Shown: piece by piece, positions 23,608 to 31,624 of the stretch
Layout: every line of letters begins with the position of its first letter
Numbering within the stretch: the first letter of the stretch is position 1
Source: Thermoleophilaceae bacterium
GTDB lineage: Bacteria; Actinomycetota; Thermoleophilia; Solirubrobacterales; Thermoleophilaceae
Direction: 5' to 3'
Assembly (NCBI GenBank): GCA_040901445.1
Contig: JBBDYQ010000014.1
Coordinates: 1-64,000, forward strand
Length of the DNA: 64,000 bases
Program-made: the position numbers and the translations under genes
The notes under the pieces: model-generated
Seen by the model: only the letters and a program-made list of their open reading frames with translations
What the model was told of the DNA's origin: nothing
Databases searched by the model: none

Positions 23608-24139
23608 GCTCCATCAACCCCTGCTCGAGTTGCTTGATCGCACGGTGGATGAGCACCTTGGTCGCGCCCTCCGAGCGCCCCAGCGCCCGCGCGATCTCCT
23701 TGTTGTCCATGCCCAGCGCGAAGCGCATGATCAGCGCCTCGCGGCGGTCGTCCGGAAGATTCGCCACGCCGGCCAGCACGTCCTGCAACTCCTCCCGCCC
23801 CTCCACGAGCTCCGCCGTGGTGCGCGGCTCGGCCACCACCGCCGCGTCCTCCAGCTGGGTCTGCGGCCGCCGCGAGCGGTCGCGGTAGTAGTTGGCCGCC
23901 AGGTTGTGCGCGATGCGGATGAGCCACGGCCGCAGCGGCCGGCCGTTGGACTCGCGCACCGCCCGCTCGTAGTGGCGGTAGGCCTGCAGGAAGGTCTGCT
24001 CCGTGAGGTCCTCGGCGTCGTGGTGGTTGCCCACCCGGTAGTACGCGTAGCTGTAGACGTCGCGCAGGTGCGTGCGGTACAGCTCGCTGAAGTCCCGGTC
24101 GAGGCTGGCCTTCTTCGCGGTGGCGGCCGTCTCGCTCAC
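23600..24139 (-). CDS. ECF RNA polymerase sigma factor
   Basis: The 179-aa product carries sigma region 2 (SELYRTHLRDVYSYAYYRVG, DAEDLTEQTFLQAYRHYERA, RPWLIRIAHNLAANYYRDRS) and region 4 (LPDDRREALIMRFALGMDNK, EGATKVLIHRAIKQLEQGLM). It is complete for the ECF class. It is translationally coupled to the small membrane protein at 23272-23607. It belongs to a different subgroup from the SigK-like factor 1.3 kb away, since its region 4 sequence and partner differ. Confidence 0.93.
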   Translation of the reverse strand: MSETAATAKKASLDRDFSELYRTHLRDVYSYAYYRVGNHHDAEDLTEQTFLQAYRHYERAVRESNGRPLRPWLIRIAHNLAANYYRDRSRRPQTQLEDAAVVAEPRTTAELVEGREELQDVLAGVANLPDDRREALIMRFALGMDNKEIARALGRSEGATKVLIHRAIKQLEQGLMEHE

Positions 24140-24172
24140 GCATGCGAGCCTACCTCGCAGGCAGCTCCGGCA

Positions 24173-25840
24173 TCAGGCCGCGCGGGCGGCCTTCCGCGGT
24201 GCGCACACGCCGGCGACCCACTCCTCAGGGTCGATCCGGCCTTCCACGAGCTCGGCGAGCCCCGCGACTGCGGGCGCTTCGCGCCGGCGCTCGCTCATCA
24301 GCGAGGCGAGCAGGGGGACGGTGTCGAGCGCCTCGGCGGCCTGCCCGACGAGAGCGCCCACCTCCTCGCGGCCGAGGCCGCGGCCCAGCAGCTCGCCCGC
24401 GCGGCGGTTGCGGCTGCCCTCGGCCAGCGCGGTGGCCACGAGGTCGCCCGTGCCGGCCAGCCCCACGAAGGTCTCGCTGCGGGCGCCCTCGGCGAGCGCG
24501 AGCGCGTGGACCTCGGCGAACACGCGGCCGGCCACGGCGCCCGCGGCGTTGAGGCCGCGGGGCGCGGCGGCGGCGGCGGCGAGCGCGGCGACGTTCTTGG
24601 CGCAGCCGGCGAACTCGGTGCCGGCGACGTCGTCCGTGCGGACCACGTCGAGTCCGGCGTCCGCGAACGCATCGCCGAGCTGCGTGCGCAGATGCGGATC
24701 CTCGGCTGCGAGCACCACCGAGGCCCCGGCGGCCACCGCCTCGCCGGCGTGGGACGGCCCGCCCAGGGCGGCAACGGCGCGGGCGCGCACCCGCTCGGCC
24801 ACGTAGCGCGTGGGCAGCGTGCCGAGCGGCGCGACCACTCCCTTGGAGAGCACGAGCACCGCGCTGCGGTCGCCGATCCGGCTGCCCACGTTGGCCACGG
24901 CGGCCGGCAGGTCACGCGAGGGGACGGCGAGGACGACCAGGTCCACGCCCCGGAACTCGATGGCGTCGACGGGGCCAACCGCGAGGCCGGCGGGGAGCGC
25001 CACTCCGGGCAGGTAGCGCTGGTTGAAGCCGTCGGCGGCGAGCTGCGCTGCCTGGGCGGCGGTGCGGCACCCCAGCTGCACCTCCAGGCCGGCGCGCGCC
25101 AGCAGCTCCGCGACGGCGGTGCCCATGGAACCGGCCCCCACGACGGCGGCCTTGCGCAACGGCGGCAGGCCGCCGAGCCACTCCCACTGCAGCGCCACGC
25201 AGGGCCAGATGCGGGCGGTGACCTCACCCGCGAGGTGGGCGGACGGCGTGCCCACGCGCGGATAGGTGAGCGGACGGCCGAAGCGGAGCTTGACCTTCAC
25301 CGGCCGGAAGAGGAGACCGCGGCGGGCGCGGTCGCTGCCGAAGACCGCGATCGGAACGACCGGCACCCCGGTCTCGAGCGCCAGGCGCCCGACCCCGCGC
25401 TTCGCGCGCCCCACCGAGCCGCTGCGGATGCGCGTGCCCTCCGGAAAGATCAAGACCGCCTCGCCGCGCTCGAGCAGCATGCGGGCGGTGGCCATGCAGT
25501 CCTCGTCGGACTCCCCGCGGCGGACGGGGAAGGCGCCCAGGCAGTTGAGGAACCAGCCCACCAGCCGGTTGGAGAACAGCTCGCGCTTGGCGACGAAGTA
25601 CACCGGCCGGCGCAGGCAGCAGCCGATGGCGAACGGGTCGAGGAAGCTGCGGTGGTTGGCGGCGAGGATCACACCCCCGTGGGCGGGGATGTGCTCGCGG
25701 CCCGCGCGGGAGAGGCGGAACCAGATGGCGATCGCGGGCTGCAGGATCGCGCGCGTGACCCAGTAGACGACGGGCTGGACTCCGCGGCGGCGGATGCGAT
25801 CGTGGTGGAGCGAGAGGGCCTCGGCCTGCTGCGACGGCAC
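24173..25840 (-). CDS. Fusion of 1-acylglycerol-3-phosphate acyltransferase and glycerol-3-phosphate dehydrogenase
   Basis: One uninterrupted 555-codon frame joins two phospholipid enzymes. Residues about 20-215 are PlsC-type acyltransferase, with H63-RSFL-D68 (HX4D), FPEGTR (132-137) and VPVVPIAVFGSDR. Residues about 229-555 are GpsA-type NAD(P)-dependent glycerol-3-phosphate dehydrogenase, with GAGSMG (235-240), LVVLAVPSRDLPA, LSKGV, the catalytic-Lys motif FAGCAKNVAAL and AGTGDLVATALAEGSRNRRAG. Both parts look complete and intact. GpsA makes glycerol-3-phosphate; PlsC adds the second acyl chain, so the fusion spans the entry and a later step of phosphatidate synthesis. The start is GTG. 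It lies 33 bp upstream of the ECF sigma gene on the same strand. Confidence 0.93.
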   Translation of the reverse strand: MPSQQAEALSLHHDRIRRRGVQPVVYWVTRAILQPAIAIWFRLSRAGREHIPAHGGVILAANHRSFLDPFAIGCCLRRPVYFVAKRELFSNRLVGWFLNCLGAFPVRRGESDEDCMATARMLLERGEAVLIFPEGTRIRSGSVGRAKRGVGRLALETGVPVVPIAVFGSDRARRGLLFRPVKVKLRFGRPLTYPRVGTPSAHLAGEVTARIWPCVALQWEWLGGLPPLRKAAVVGAGSMGTAVAELLARAGLEVQLGCRTAAQAAQLAADGFNQRYLPGVALPAGLAVGPVDAIEFRGVDLVVLAVPSRDLPAAVANVGSRIGDRSAVLVLSKGVVAPLGTLPTRYVAERVRARAVAALGGPSHAGEAVAAGASVVLAAEDPHLRTQLGDAFADAGLDVVRTDDVAGTEFAGCAKNVAALAAAAAAPRGLNAAGAVAGRVFAEVHALALAEGARSETFVGLAGTGDLVATALAEGSRNRRAGELLGRGLGREEVGALVGQAAEALDTVPLLASLMSERRREAPAVAGLAELVEGRIDPEEWVAGVCAPRKAARAA

Positions 25841-25885
25841 GTGTCCCCCTACCCGCGCGCGTGCGCTTCGTTACGCTCCAGCGGG

Positions 25886-26404
25886 ATGGACGTGACGCGC
25901 AGCGCCAACGGAGCGGTTGCCGGAGCCGTGGCCGCCCTCGTGTGGGCGGCCCAGCAGCCGCTCGACAAGCGCGCGTTCGGCAGCGGCTACGACGACGTCG
26001 AGCTGCTCGGCAAGCTGGCCACCCGCGACGCCGGCTGGCCGCTCGCCGGCGCCGCCATCCACGCCGCCAACGGCGCGGCGTTCGGCGCGGCCTACGCCCA
26101 GCTCCGGCCTTTCCTGCCGGGCCCGCCCGTCGCCCGCGCCGTGGCCTGCGGACTGGCCGAGCACGTGGCCCTGTGGCCGCTCGGCCGCCTCGTGGACCGC
26201 CACCATCCCGCCCGCCGAGACCTCGAGCCGATGTCCGGCAACCGCCGCGCATGGGCGCAGGCCGCCTGGCGCCACCTGCTCTTCGGCGCCGTGCTCGGCG
26301 TCCTCGAGGAGCGGCTCAACCGCCGCCGCCACGAGGAGCCGCCGCCCGTCCCCGTGTCATCCAACGGGCACGGAAACATCGAGCACGCCGTCGCAGCGGC
26401 CTGA
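25886..26404 (+). CDS. Hypothetical membrane-associated protein
   Basis: I do not recognise the family with certainty. The 172-aa product starts MDVTRSANGAVAGAVAALVW and has three or four Ala/Gly-rich hydrophobic stretches (GAAIHAANGAAFGAAYAQL, PVARAVACGLAEHVALWPLG, WRHLLFGAVLGVLEERL). The pattern recalls small conserved membrane proteins of unknown function. A divergent start 46 bp from the PlsC-GpsA gene suggests a common control region. The 132-bp gap that follows, before the Fic gene end, holds nothing I can identify. Confidence 0.65.
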   Translation: MDVTRSANGAVAGAVAALVWAAQQPLDKRAFGSGYDDVELLGKLATRDAGWPLAGAAIHAANGAAFGAAYAQLRPFLPGPPVARAVACGLAEHVALWPLGRLVDRHHPARRDLEPMSGNRRAWAQAAWRHLLFGAVLGVLEERLNRRRHEEPPPVPVSSNGHGNIEHAVAAA

Positions 26405-26536
26405 GAGTGATTGTTCCGGATTAGCTCTGACAGCGGGAGCGCGGACGATGCGCCGGAGTCTTTTACACGCTCTGCGCGGAGTTCTACACACGCGCAGGAC
26501 CAGGTCCAGCGAAGACCGCCGCGGAGGCTTGCCGTG

Positions 26537-28045
26537 CTATGCGGTCTCGGTGGTCTGCGCTGCGTCGAGCATGCGAGCGTCGATGCCTTGCTCTTCGGCC
26601 GGGTCGCGAAACGCGCCCTGGCGATGGAGCCACAGCTCCGCCGCGGCTCGGTTCGCGAAGTCCCCCTCCGCGCTTCGGGACTGGAGCCCCGCCATGACGC
26701 GGACGTAGGAACTCGCGTTGCTGTTGTGCGTCATGGCGCGAACCGCGTTCAGGTAGTCGTACCGGGAGGCGATCGGCACGAGAATGCGCTGCTTCCCGGC
26801 GGCGGTGAGTTCGGAGTTCATGAGGATCCGCGCGATGCGACCGTTGCCGTCGGCGAACGGGTGGACCTCTGACACCAGGAACATCGCGAAGACGGCGCGA
26901 TGGAAACCGGCCGGGAGCGAGTCGTAGCAGCGAAACCCCTCACGCAGTGTGCCCTCGACGAGCTGTGGCTCGACGAAGTAGGTGGAGCCAGCGCGATTGG
27001 GTTCGAGCTTGAACTGGCCGGGCCCGACGTCGGGTCGCTCGGACAGCATCATGGCGTGCTGTGAAAGAAGCACGTCGATTAACTCGTCCGCGTCAGCGGG
27101 GACCCGTTGGCGCTGCTCAACGTCCGAGACGACGCGGTAGGTGCCGAGGATGTCGTGTGCGTCCTGGGGCCGCTGTCGCGGAACCACGTGCTCGAAGACG
27201 ATGCGCTCGGCCTCTTCCAGTGTGAACTCGGTTCCCTCGATGAAGTTGGAGAAGTAGGCCTCGAAGAACGCGAACGTGCTGAGCTCGTGCACCTGATTCG
27301 CGGCCACCGACGGAGCGGCCACCTGCTGGAGGTAGCCCTGCAGCCCGCCGAAACGCTCGATACGAAGGGGGTCAAATGGGACGCCCGCGCGGCGGGCGCG
27401 GCCACGGGTTGAATGCAACGCGCCGGGGCGTGTGCCGCTCAGCGCGCCGATGAGCGCGTCGAGCCGCTCGAACTCCTCCTCGGCGTCGAGCTTGTGGGCG
27501 AGCGCCCGCGCCTCGTCGCGTAGCTCGTTCAGTGCAGACGGCCGCAGTAGCGCGTGCTGATCGAGCCGCTCTTCGAGCTCTGCGGCGCTGAGCGTCCGTG
27601 GCAGCCCGCCGCGCGCCCGCGACGACCGCATGTTCTCCAGGAAGGCTCGTGCAGGGGAGCTGAAATAGAGCTCCTCACCCATCCAACGGACATCACCTTC
27701 GACCGGCCCGTGCCCAAGCCGAGGTCGCAAGCGAAGGCCGGGAATGCGCTGTTCGTTCTTCGTCGTCGTCGCGAGCGTCACCGAACCGTCCGAGGCCGGC
27801 CCACCTTCCAGCGCCGTGCGGTCGACGACGACGGCGCCGCGGAAGTAGCCTGCCGCGATACGCGACCAGTTGCGCCGCGTGACGACTTCGAGGTCGTCCG
27901 ACAGGTTCTTCGTGTACAGCCGGGGGCCGAGCTTGCGCGCTCGCCCTTCATCAAGCAGCCCACGGATCGCGCGACTGCTCGAAGTCGTCGTGAAGAAGAC
28001 TTCCGGCTGCTCGTCTAGTGAAAAACGGGGCATACGAGGGCTCAT
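26537..28045 (-). CDS. Fic-domain protein with AbiEi-like N-terminus
   Basis: The 502-aa product ends in a Fic AMP-transferase domain with the active-site motif HPFADGNGRI (His395). It also has the self-inhibitory helix motif S-x-x-x-E-G as SNFIEG (Ser266, Glu270), which in known Fic proteins blocks ATP binding until released. Residues about 10-150 (RAIRGLLDEGRARKLGPRLY, RIAAGYFRGAVVVDRTALEG) resemble the AbiEi-type winged-helix antitoxin/regulator fold. The fusion could therefore bind its own promoter. ATG 28045 is the assumed start (ATG 28033 is the alternative). Base composition is visibly less GC-rich than the neighbours, and it stands near tRNA-Thr, so acquisition by transfer is likely. 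Confidence 0.85.
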   Translation of the reverse strand: MSPRMPRFSLDEQPEVFFTTTSSSRAIRGLLDEGRARKLGPRLYTKNLSDDLEVVTRRNWSRIAAGYFRGAVVVDRTALEGGPASDGSVTLATTTKNEQRIPGLRLRPRLGHGPVEGDVRWMGEELYFSSPARAFLENMRSSRARGGLPRTLSAAELEERLDQHALLRPSALNELRDEARALAHKLDAEEEFERLDALIGALSGTRPGALHSTRGRARRAGVPFDPLRIERFGGLQGYLQQVAAPSVAANQVHELSTFAFFEAYFSNFIEGTEFTLEEAERIVFEHVVPRQRPQDAHDILGTYRVVSDVEQRQRVPADADELIDVLLSQHAMMLSERPDVGPGQFKLEPNRAGSTYFVEPQLVEGTLREGFRCYDSLPAGFHRAVFAMFLVSEVHPFADGNGRIARILMNSELTAAGKQRILVPIASRYDYLNAVRAMTHNSNASSYVRVMAGLQSRSAEGDFANRAAAELWLHRQGAFRDPAEEQGIDARMLDAAQTTETA

Positions 28046-28061
28046 CGCGCTCAGTGTGGCA

Positions 28062-28108
28062 AAAATCTGGGCATAAGACCTGGATTTCGTCGAAAACCTG
28101 GGCGTAAG
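28062..28108. promoter_or_regulatory. Direct-repeat operator candidate upstream of the Fic gene
   Basis: AAAATCTGGGCATAAG (28062-28077) and AAAACCTGGGCGTAAG (28093-28108) match at 14 of 16 positions and are 31 bp apart, about three helical turns, beginning 17 bp upstream of the Fic start. Repeats on one face of the helix suit a DNA-binding protein such as the AbiEi-like N-terminus of the Fic product. Function is inferred. Confidence 0.5.
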
Positions 28109-28600
28109 TGTAGCGCCCGATCGGGACGGAGGGGCGAGCACGGGCTGTCGCTCCTCTGGTGACGCAGGCTCTCCAACCGCACGAAGCGGCCATCGCGCTC
28201 GACGCCCCAGACCCTCCAGCCGTTGCGGCGGCTGGTCTCGCCGGCGATGAGCCGGGCGGCGTGCGAGAGGCTGTGCGCTCGCCCGAATCCCAGGTCGTCG
28301 GCCGGGGCGCGCGATCCGGAAGTCGAGCACGACCCGCGCCGCGGCCTGCGGGCGCGGCACAGCGGGCCCAGCGAACTCAGCCCCGCTGCGGCGGCGGACG
28401 GCCTCAGCTCGGACGCCGGCGAAGTCTCGCCGCGGGCGGCCGCCGCCCCCTGGGCGGGTTGCTGCCCTCCGGCACCCAAAACGCGTCGAAACGCGAGAAG
28501 CGCGTCCGCCAACGGCCCGACAGGCCAACAGCCGCCTTCAGCGAGGCGGCCGTTGCATTTCAGGGCTATTCCCGAACTCAATCAGGGAACAGTCGCTGAG
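28109..28600. other. Gene-poor stretch between Fic gene and tRNA-Thr
   Basis: No intact gene is supported here. Frames are open on both strands because of GC bias, but their translations are low-complexity apart from the short domain-like fragment at 28156-28281. It abuts the 3' end of a tRNA gene, the usual insertion side for integrative elements. I found no integrase and no repeated tRNA 3' end. Confidence 0.5.
28156..28281 (-). pseudogene. Remnant of a DUF4357/RAMA-like domain
   Basis: Within a 490-bp stretch that has no convincing gene, the minus strand reads AHSLSHAARLIAGETSRRNG followed by GWRVWGVERDGRFVRLESLR. The pattern (SLS-AA-x-I-x-G followed by NGW-x-x-W) is like the C-terminal domains attached to restriction-modification and nuclease proteins. 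Surrounding sequence is Arg/Ala/Gly-rich noise in every frame. I read it as a decayed fragment; a chance match is possible. Confidence 0.3.
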
Positions 28601-28673
28601 AGCCCGCCCTCGGACTCGAACCGAGAACCTCTTCATTACAAGTGAAGTGCTCTGCCAATTGAGCTAGGCGGGC
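28601..28673 (-). tRNA. tRNA-Thr (anticodon TGT)
   Basis: On the minus strand the 73-nt sequence starts GCCCGCCTAGCTCAATTGGC and ends with the pairing GGCGGGC acceptor strand. The anticodon stem CTTCA/TGAAG frames the loop CTTGTAA, giving anticodon TGT for Thr ACA codons. The T-arm GGTTCGAGTCC is standard. No CCA is encoded. It lies directly beside the Fic region, with its 3' end facing it. Confidence 0.95.
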
Positions 28674-28769
28674 AGTTCGTCGTCAGCATAGATCGGCCTG
28701 TGGGCCCAGCCGGCTCACCGGACCGCTCAACCCCACTCGTACATCTGCCGATAGATCGGGCGAGGACTG

Positions 28770-31589
28770 ATGGAACGCTCTGGGGTCCAGGTGGCGACGG
28801 TGTTCGATGCGCCCTTTCGCGCGGTCGCGGAGCTGGCGACCGACGCGATGGTCGTGTCGGACGAGAGCGGGCGGCTGGCCTACGCCAACCCCGCGGCCGA
28901 GCGCATGCTCGGCTACGACCCCGGCGAGCTGAACGGGCGACCCCTCGCGGTCATCATCCCCGCGCGCCACCGGGACGCCCAGCAGCGCGAAATGAGCCGC
29001 TACCTCGAGAGCGGCGAGGCCTGCCTTATCGGGCGCACGGCGGAGATCGAGGCCCTGCACCGCGACGGTTCCGAGGTTCCCGTGGAGCTGACCATCGCGG
29101 CCCCCGAGTCGTCCGGCCAGCGCTGGTTCGCCGCGATCATGCGCGACGTGTCGGAGCGCCGCGAGGCACAGCTGGAGCTGGCGCGCAGCGAGGCCATGCT
29201 GGCGCACGCCGCACGGGTGGCCGGCATCGGGAGCTGGGAGTGGAGCGTCGCGGACGATGTGCTGACCTGGTCCGACGAGATGTACCGCGTCTACGGGCTC
29301 GAGCCGCGTTCCTTCGACGCCAGCTTCGCCGCGTTCATGGACCGCGTGCACCCCGACGACCTCGAACACGTGGCGAACTCGATCCAGTGCGCGATGACCG
29401 AGATCATCCCGTTCGAGTTCGAGCACCGGATCGTGCGGCCCGGCGGCGAGGTACGCACGCTGCACTGCCGTGGCAGCTGCTTGGCCGCCGGCGACGGGCG
29501 GCTGGAGCGCATGTTCGGCATCGGCGAGGACGTGACGGAGCGACGGGACCACGAACGCGCGCTGCAGGAGGCCGAGGCGCTGTTTCGGGGCGCCTTCGAC
29601 CAGGCCCCGATCGGCATGGCGCTCGGGCGCGCCGACGGGTCGTGGGCGCGGGCGAACGACGCCCTGGTGCGCATGCTCGGCTACTCCCGCGAGGAGCTCA
29701 CGACGAAGCGCTTCCAGGAGGTCACCCATCCTGACGACATCGACGCTGACCTGGAGGCCAAGCGCGCGATGCTCGCGGGCGAGCGCGACGGCTACTGCAC
29801 GCGGAAGCGCTACATCCATCGCGACGGCCACGTCGTCTGGATATCCCTGTCGGTCGCGCTCGTGCGCGACGGCGAGGGAGCGCCCCTCTACTTCGTCTCG
29901 CAGATGGAGGACATCACCGAGCGCAAGCGCATGGACCTGGCGCTGGGGCAGGCGGAGGAGCGCTTCCGCAGGGTCTTCGAGCAGAGCCCGGTGGGCATCG
30001 TGCTCGTGGGCGAGGACGGCCGTTTCGTGCAGGTCAACGACGCGTTCTGCTCCATGACCGGCTACGCCGAGCGGGAGCTGCTCGAGCTCAGCTTCGCCGA
30101 CCTGACCCACCCCGATGACGTCGAGCTGGACACGGGCCTTGCCGACGCGGTCTTCTCCGGCCACGTCCCGAGCTATCAGGTCGAGAAGCGCTACCTGCGC
30201 AAGGGCGGCAGCGTGATCTGGGTGGCGCTGACCGCCGCTGCGGCGCGCAGCGACGACGGCAGCGCGCCCTATGGCATCTGCATCGTCGAGAACGTCACCG
30301 AGCGCAAGCGCTTCGAGGGCCGGCTCCAGTACTTCGCCGACCACGATCCGCTCACCGGCCTCCTCAACCGCCGTCGCTTCGAGTCCGAGCTCGACCGACA
30401 GGTGACCTACACGGCCCGCTACCGGGCCTCCGGAGCGGTGCTGCTCATGGACCTCGACAACTTCAAGTACGTGAACGACACGCTCGGCCACCGGATCGGC
30501 GACGAGCTGATCCGCGGGGTGGCCGACGTGGTGCGCTCCCGCCTGCGCGGCTCGGACGTGCTCGCCCGCCTCGGCGGGGACGAGTTCGCCGTGGTGCTGC
30601 CCGAGGCCGGGCGCGACGACGCCGAGCGCGTGGCCGAGGCGTTGCGGGCCGCCGTGGCCGCCTATCCCATGACCGTGGACGGGCGCACCGTGCGCACGAC
30701 GGCGAGCATCGGCGTGACGCTGTTCGACGAGCACACCACCGGCGCCGATCGCCTGATCGTCGAGAGCGACCTCGCGATGTACGCGGCCAAGCACGCGGGG
30801 CGCGACCGGGTGATGTTCTACGAGCCGGATGGCGACGACCACACCCTCATCCGCACCGGCTTCACCTGGTCGACCCGGTTGCGCGAGGCGCTCGAGCAGG
30901 ACCGCTTCGTGCTCCACGCCCAGCCGATCGTGGACGTCTCGACGGGCGAGACCAGCCGCTACGAGCTGCTCATCCGCATGCTCGACGAGGATGGCTCGCT
31001 GGTCCCGCCCGCGACGTTCCTCTCCACCGCCGAGCGCTTCGGCTTCATCGAGCCGATCGACCGCTGGGTGGCCTGCCAGGCCATCGACATGCTGGCTGCC
31101 CGGCCCGACCTCACGCTCGAGGTCAACGTCTCGGGCAAGTCGATCGGCTCGCCCGACCTGCTCGCGGCCATCGAGCGCCGGCTGCGCGAGAGCGGCGCCG
31201 ATGCCACCCGGCTGATCTTCGAGGTCACCGAGACGGCGGCGATCACCAACATGGACGCCGCGCGCGAGTTCGCGCTCTCGCTGCGCCGCCTCGGCTGCAA
31301 GTTCGCGCTCGACGACTTCGGGGCCGGCTTCGGCTCGTTCGTCTACCTCAAGCACCTGCCCGTGGACTACCTCAAGCTCGACGGCGACTTCATCCGCGAC
31401 CTGCCCGGCAACCCCACCGACCAGCTCGTGGTCCGGGCGATGGTGGACGTGGCGCGCGGCCTGGGCCAGCGCACGATCGCGGAGTTCGTGGGCTCGGAGG
31501 AGTGCTTCGAGCTGCTGCGCGACCTCGGCGTGGACTACGCGCAGGGGTTCTGGCTGGGCAAGCCCGCCCCGCTGCCCGCGGCGGGCTGA
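28770..31589 (+). CDS. PAS-GGDEF-EAL cyclic-di-GMP signalling protein
   Basis: The 939-aa cytoplasmic protein has four PAS/PAC modules (about 15-135, 140-265, 275-395, 400-520), each closing with a DVTERK-like motif. A diguanylate cyclase domain follows, with intact GGDEF (602-606) and the product-inhibition I-site RGSD (593-596) five residues before it. The C-terminal EAL phosphodiesterase domain has ELL in place of EAL (732-734), DDFGAG (848-853), FEVTETAAI and YLKLDGDF, so most metal ligands are kept. It may make, degrade or only bind c-di-GMP depending on the PAS input. There are no membrane segments. It follows tRNA-Thr divergently and precedes a NarL-type regulator by 35 bp. Confidence 0.95.
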   Translation: MERSGVQVATVFDAPFRAVAELATDAMVVSDESGRLAYANPAAERMLGYDPGELNGRPLAVIIPARHRDAQQREMSRYLESGEACLIGRTAEIEALHRDGSEVPVELTIAAPESSGQRWFAAIMRDVSERREAQLELARSEAMLAHAARVAGIGSWEWSVADDVLTWSDEMYRVYGLEPRSFDASFAAFMDRVHPDDLEHVANSIQCAMTEIIPFEFEHRIVRPGGEVRTLHCRGSCLAAGDGRLERMFGIGEDVTERRDHERALQEAEALFRGAFDQAPIGMALGRADGSWARANDALVRMLGYSREELTTKRFQEVTHPDDIDADLEAKRAMLAGERDGYCTRKRYIHRDGHVVWISLSVALVRDGEGAPLYFVSQMEDITERKRMDLALGQAEERFRRVFEQSPVGIVLVGEDGRFVQVNDAFCSMTGYAERELLELSFADLTHPDDVELDTGLADAVFSGHVPSYQVEKRYLRKGGSVIWVALTAAAARSDDGSAPYGICIVENVTERKRFEGRLQYFADHDPLTGLLNRRRFESELDRQVTYTARYRASGAVLLMDLDNFKYVNDTLGHRIGDELIRGVADVVRSRLRGSDVLARLGGDEFAVVLPEAGRDDAERVAEALRAAVAAYPMTVDGRTVRTTASIGVTLFDEHTTGADRLIVESDLAMYAAKHAGRDRVMFYEPDGDDHTLIRTGFTWSTRLREALEQDRFVLHAQPIVDVSTGETSRYELLIRMLDEDGSLVPPATFLSTAERFGFIEPIDRWVACQAIDMLAARPDLTLEVNVSGKSIGSPDLLAAIERRLRESGADATRLIFEVTETAAITNMDAAREFALSLRRLGCKFALDDFGAGFGSFVYLKHLPVDYLKLDGDFIRDLPGNPTDQLVVRAMVDVARGLGQRTIAEFVGSEECFELLRDLGVDYAQGFWLGKPAPLPAAG

Positions 31590-31624
31590 GGCCACGCCGC
31601 GCCCGGGTCTATGCTCCCGGGCGC

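Noticed and set aside
26405-28600. Integrated element bounded by tRNA-Thr direct repeats
   Set aside because: No copy of the tRNA 3' end was found near 26.4 kb and there is no integrase; only composition and position suggest transfer.
28683-31595. 970-codon minus-strand frame opposite the PAS-GGDEF-EAL gene
   Set aside because: The plus-strand product has intact domains throughout; the antisense translation is His/Arg/Val-rich and has no domain.
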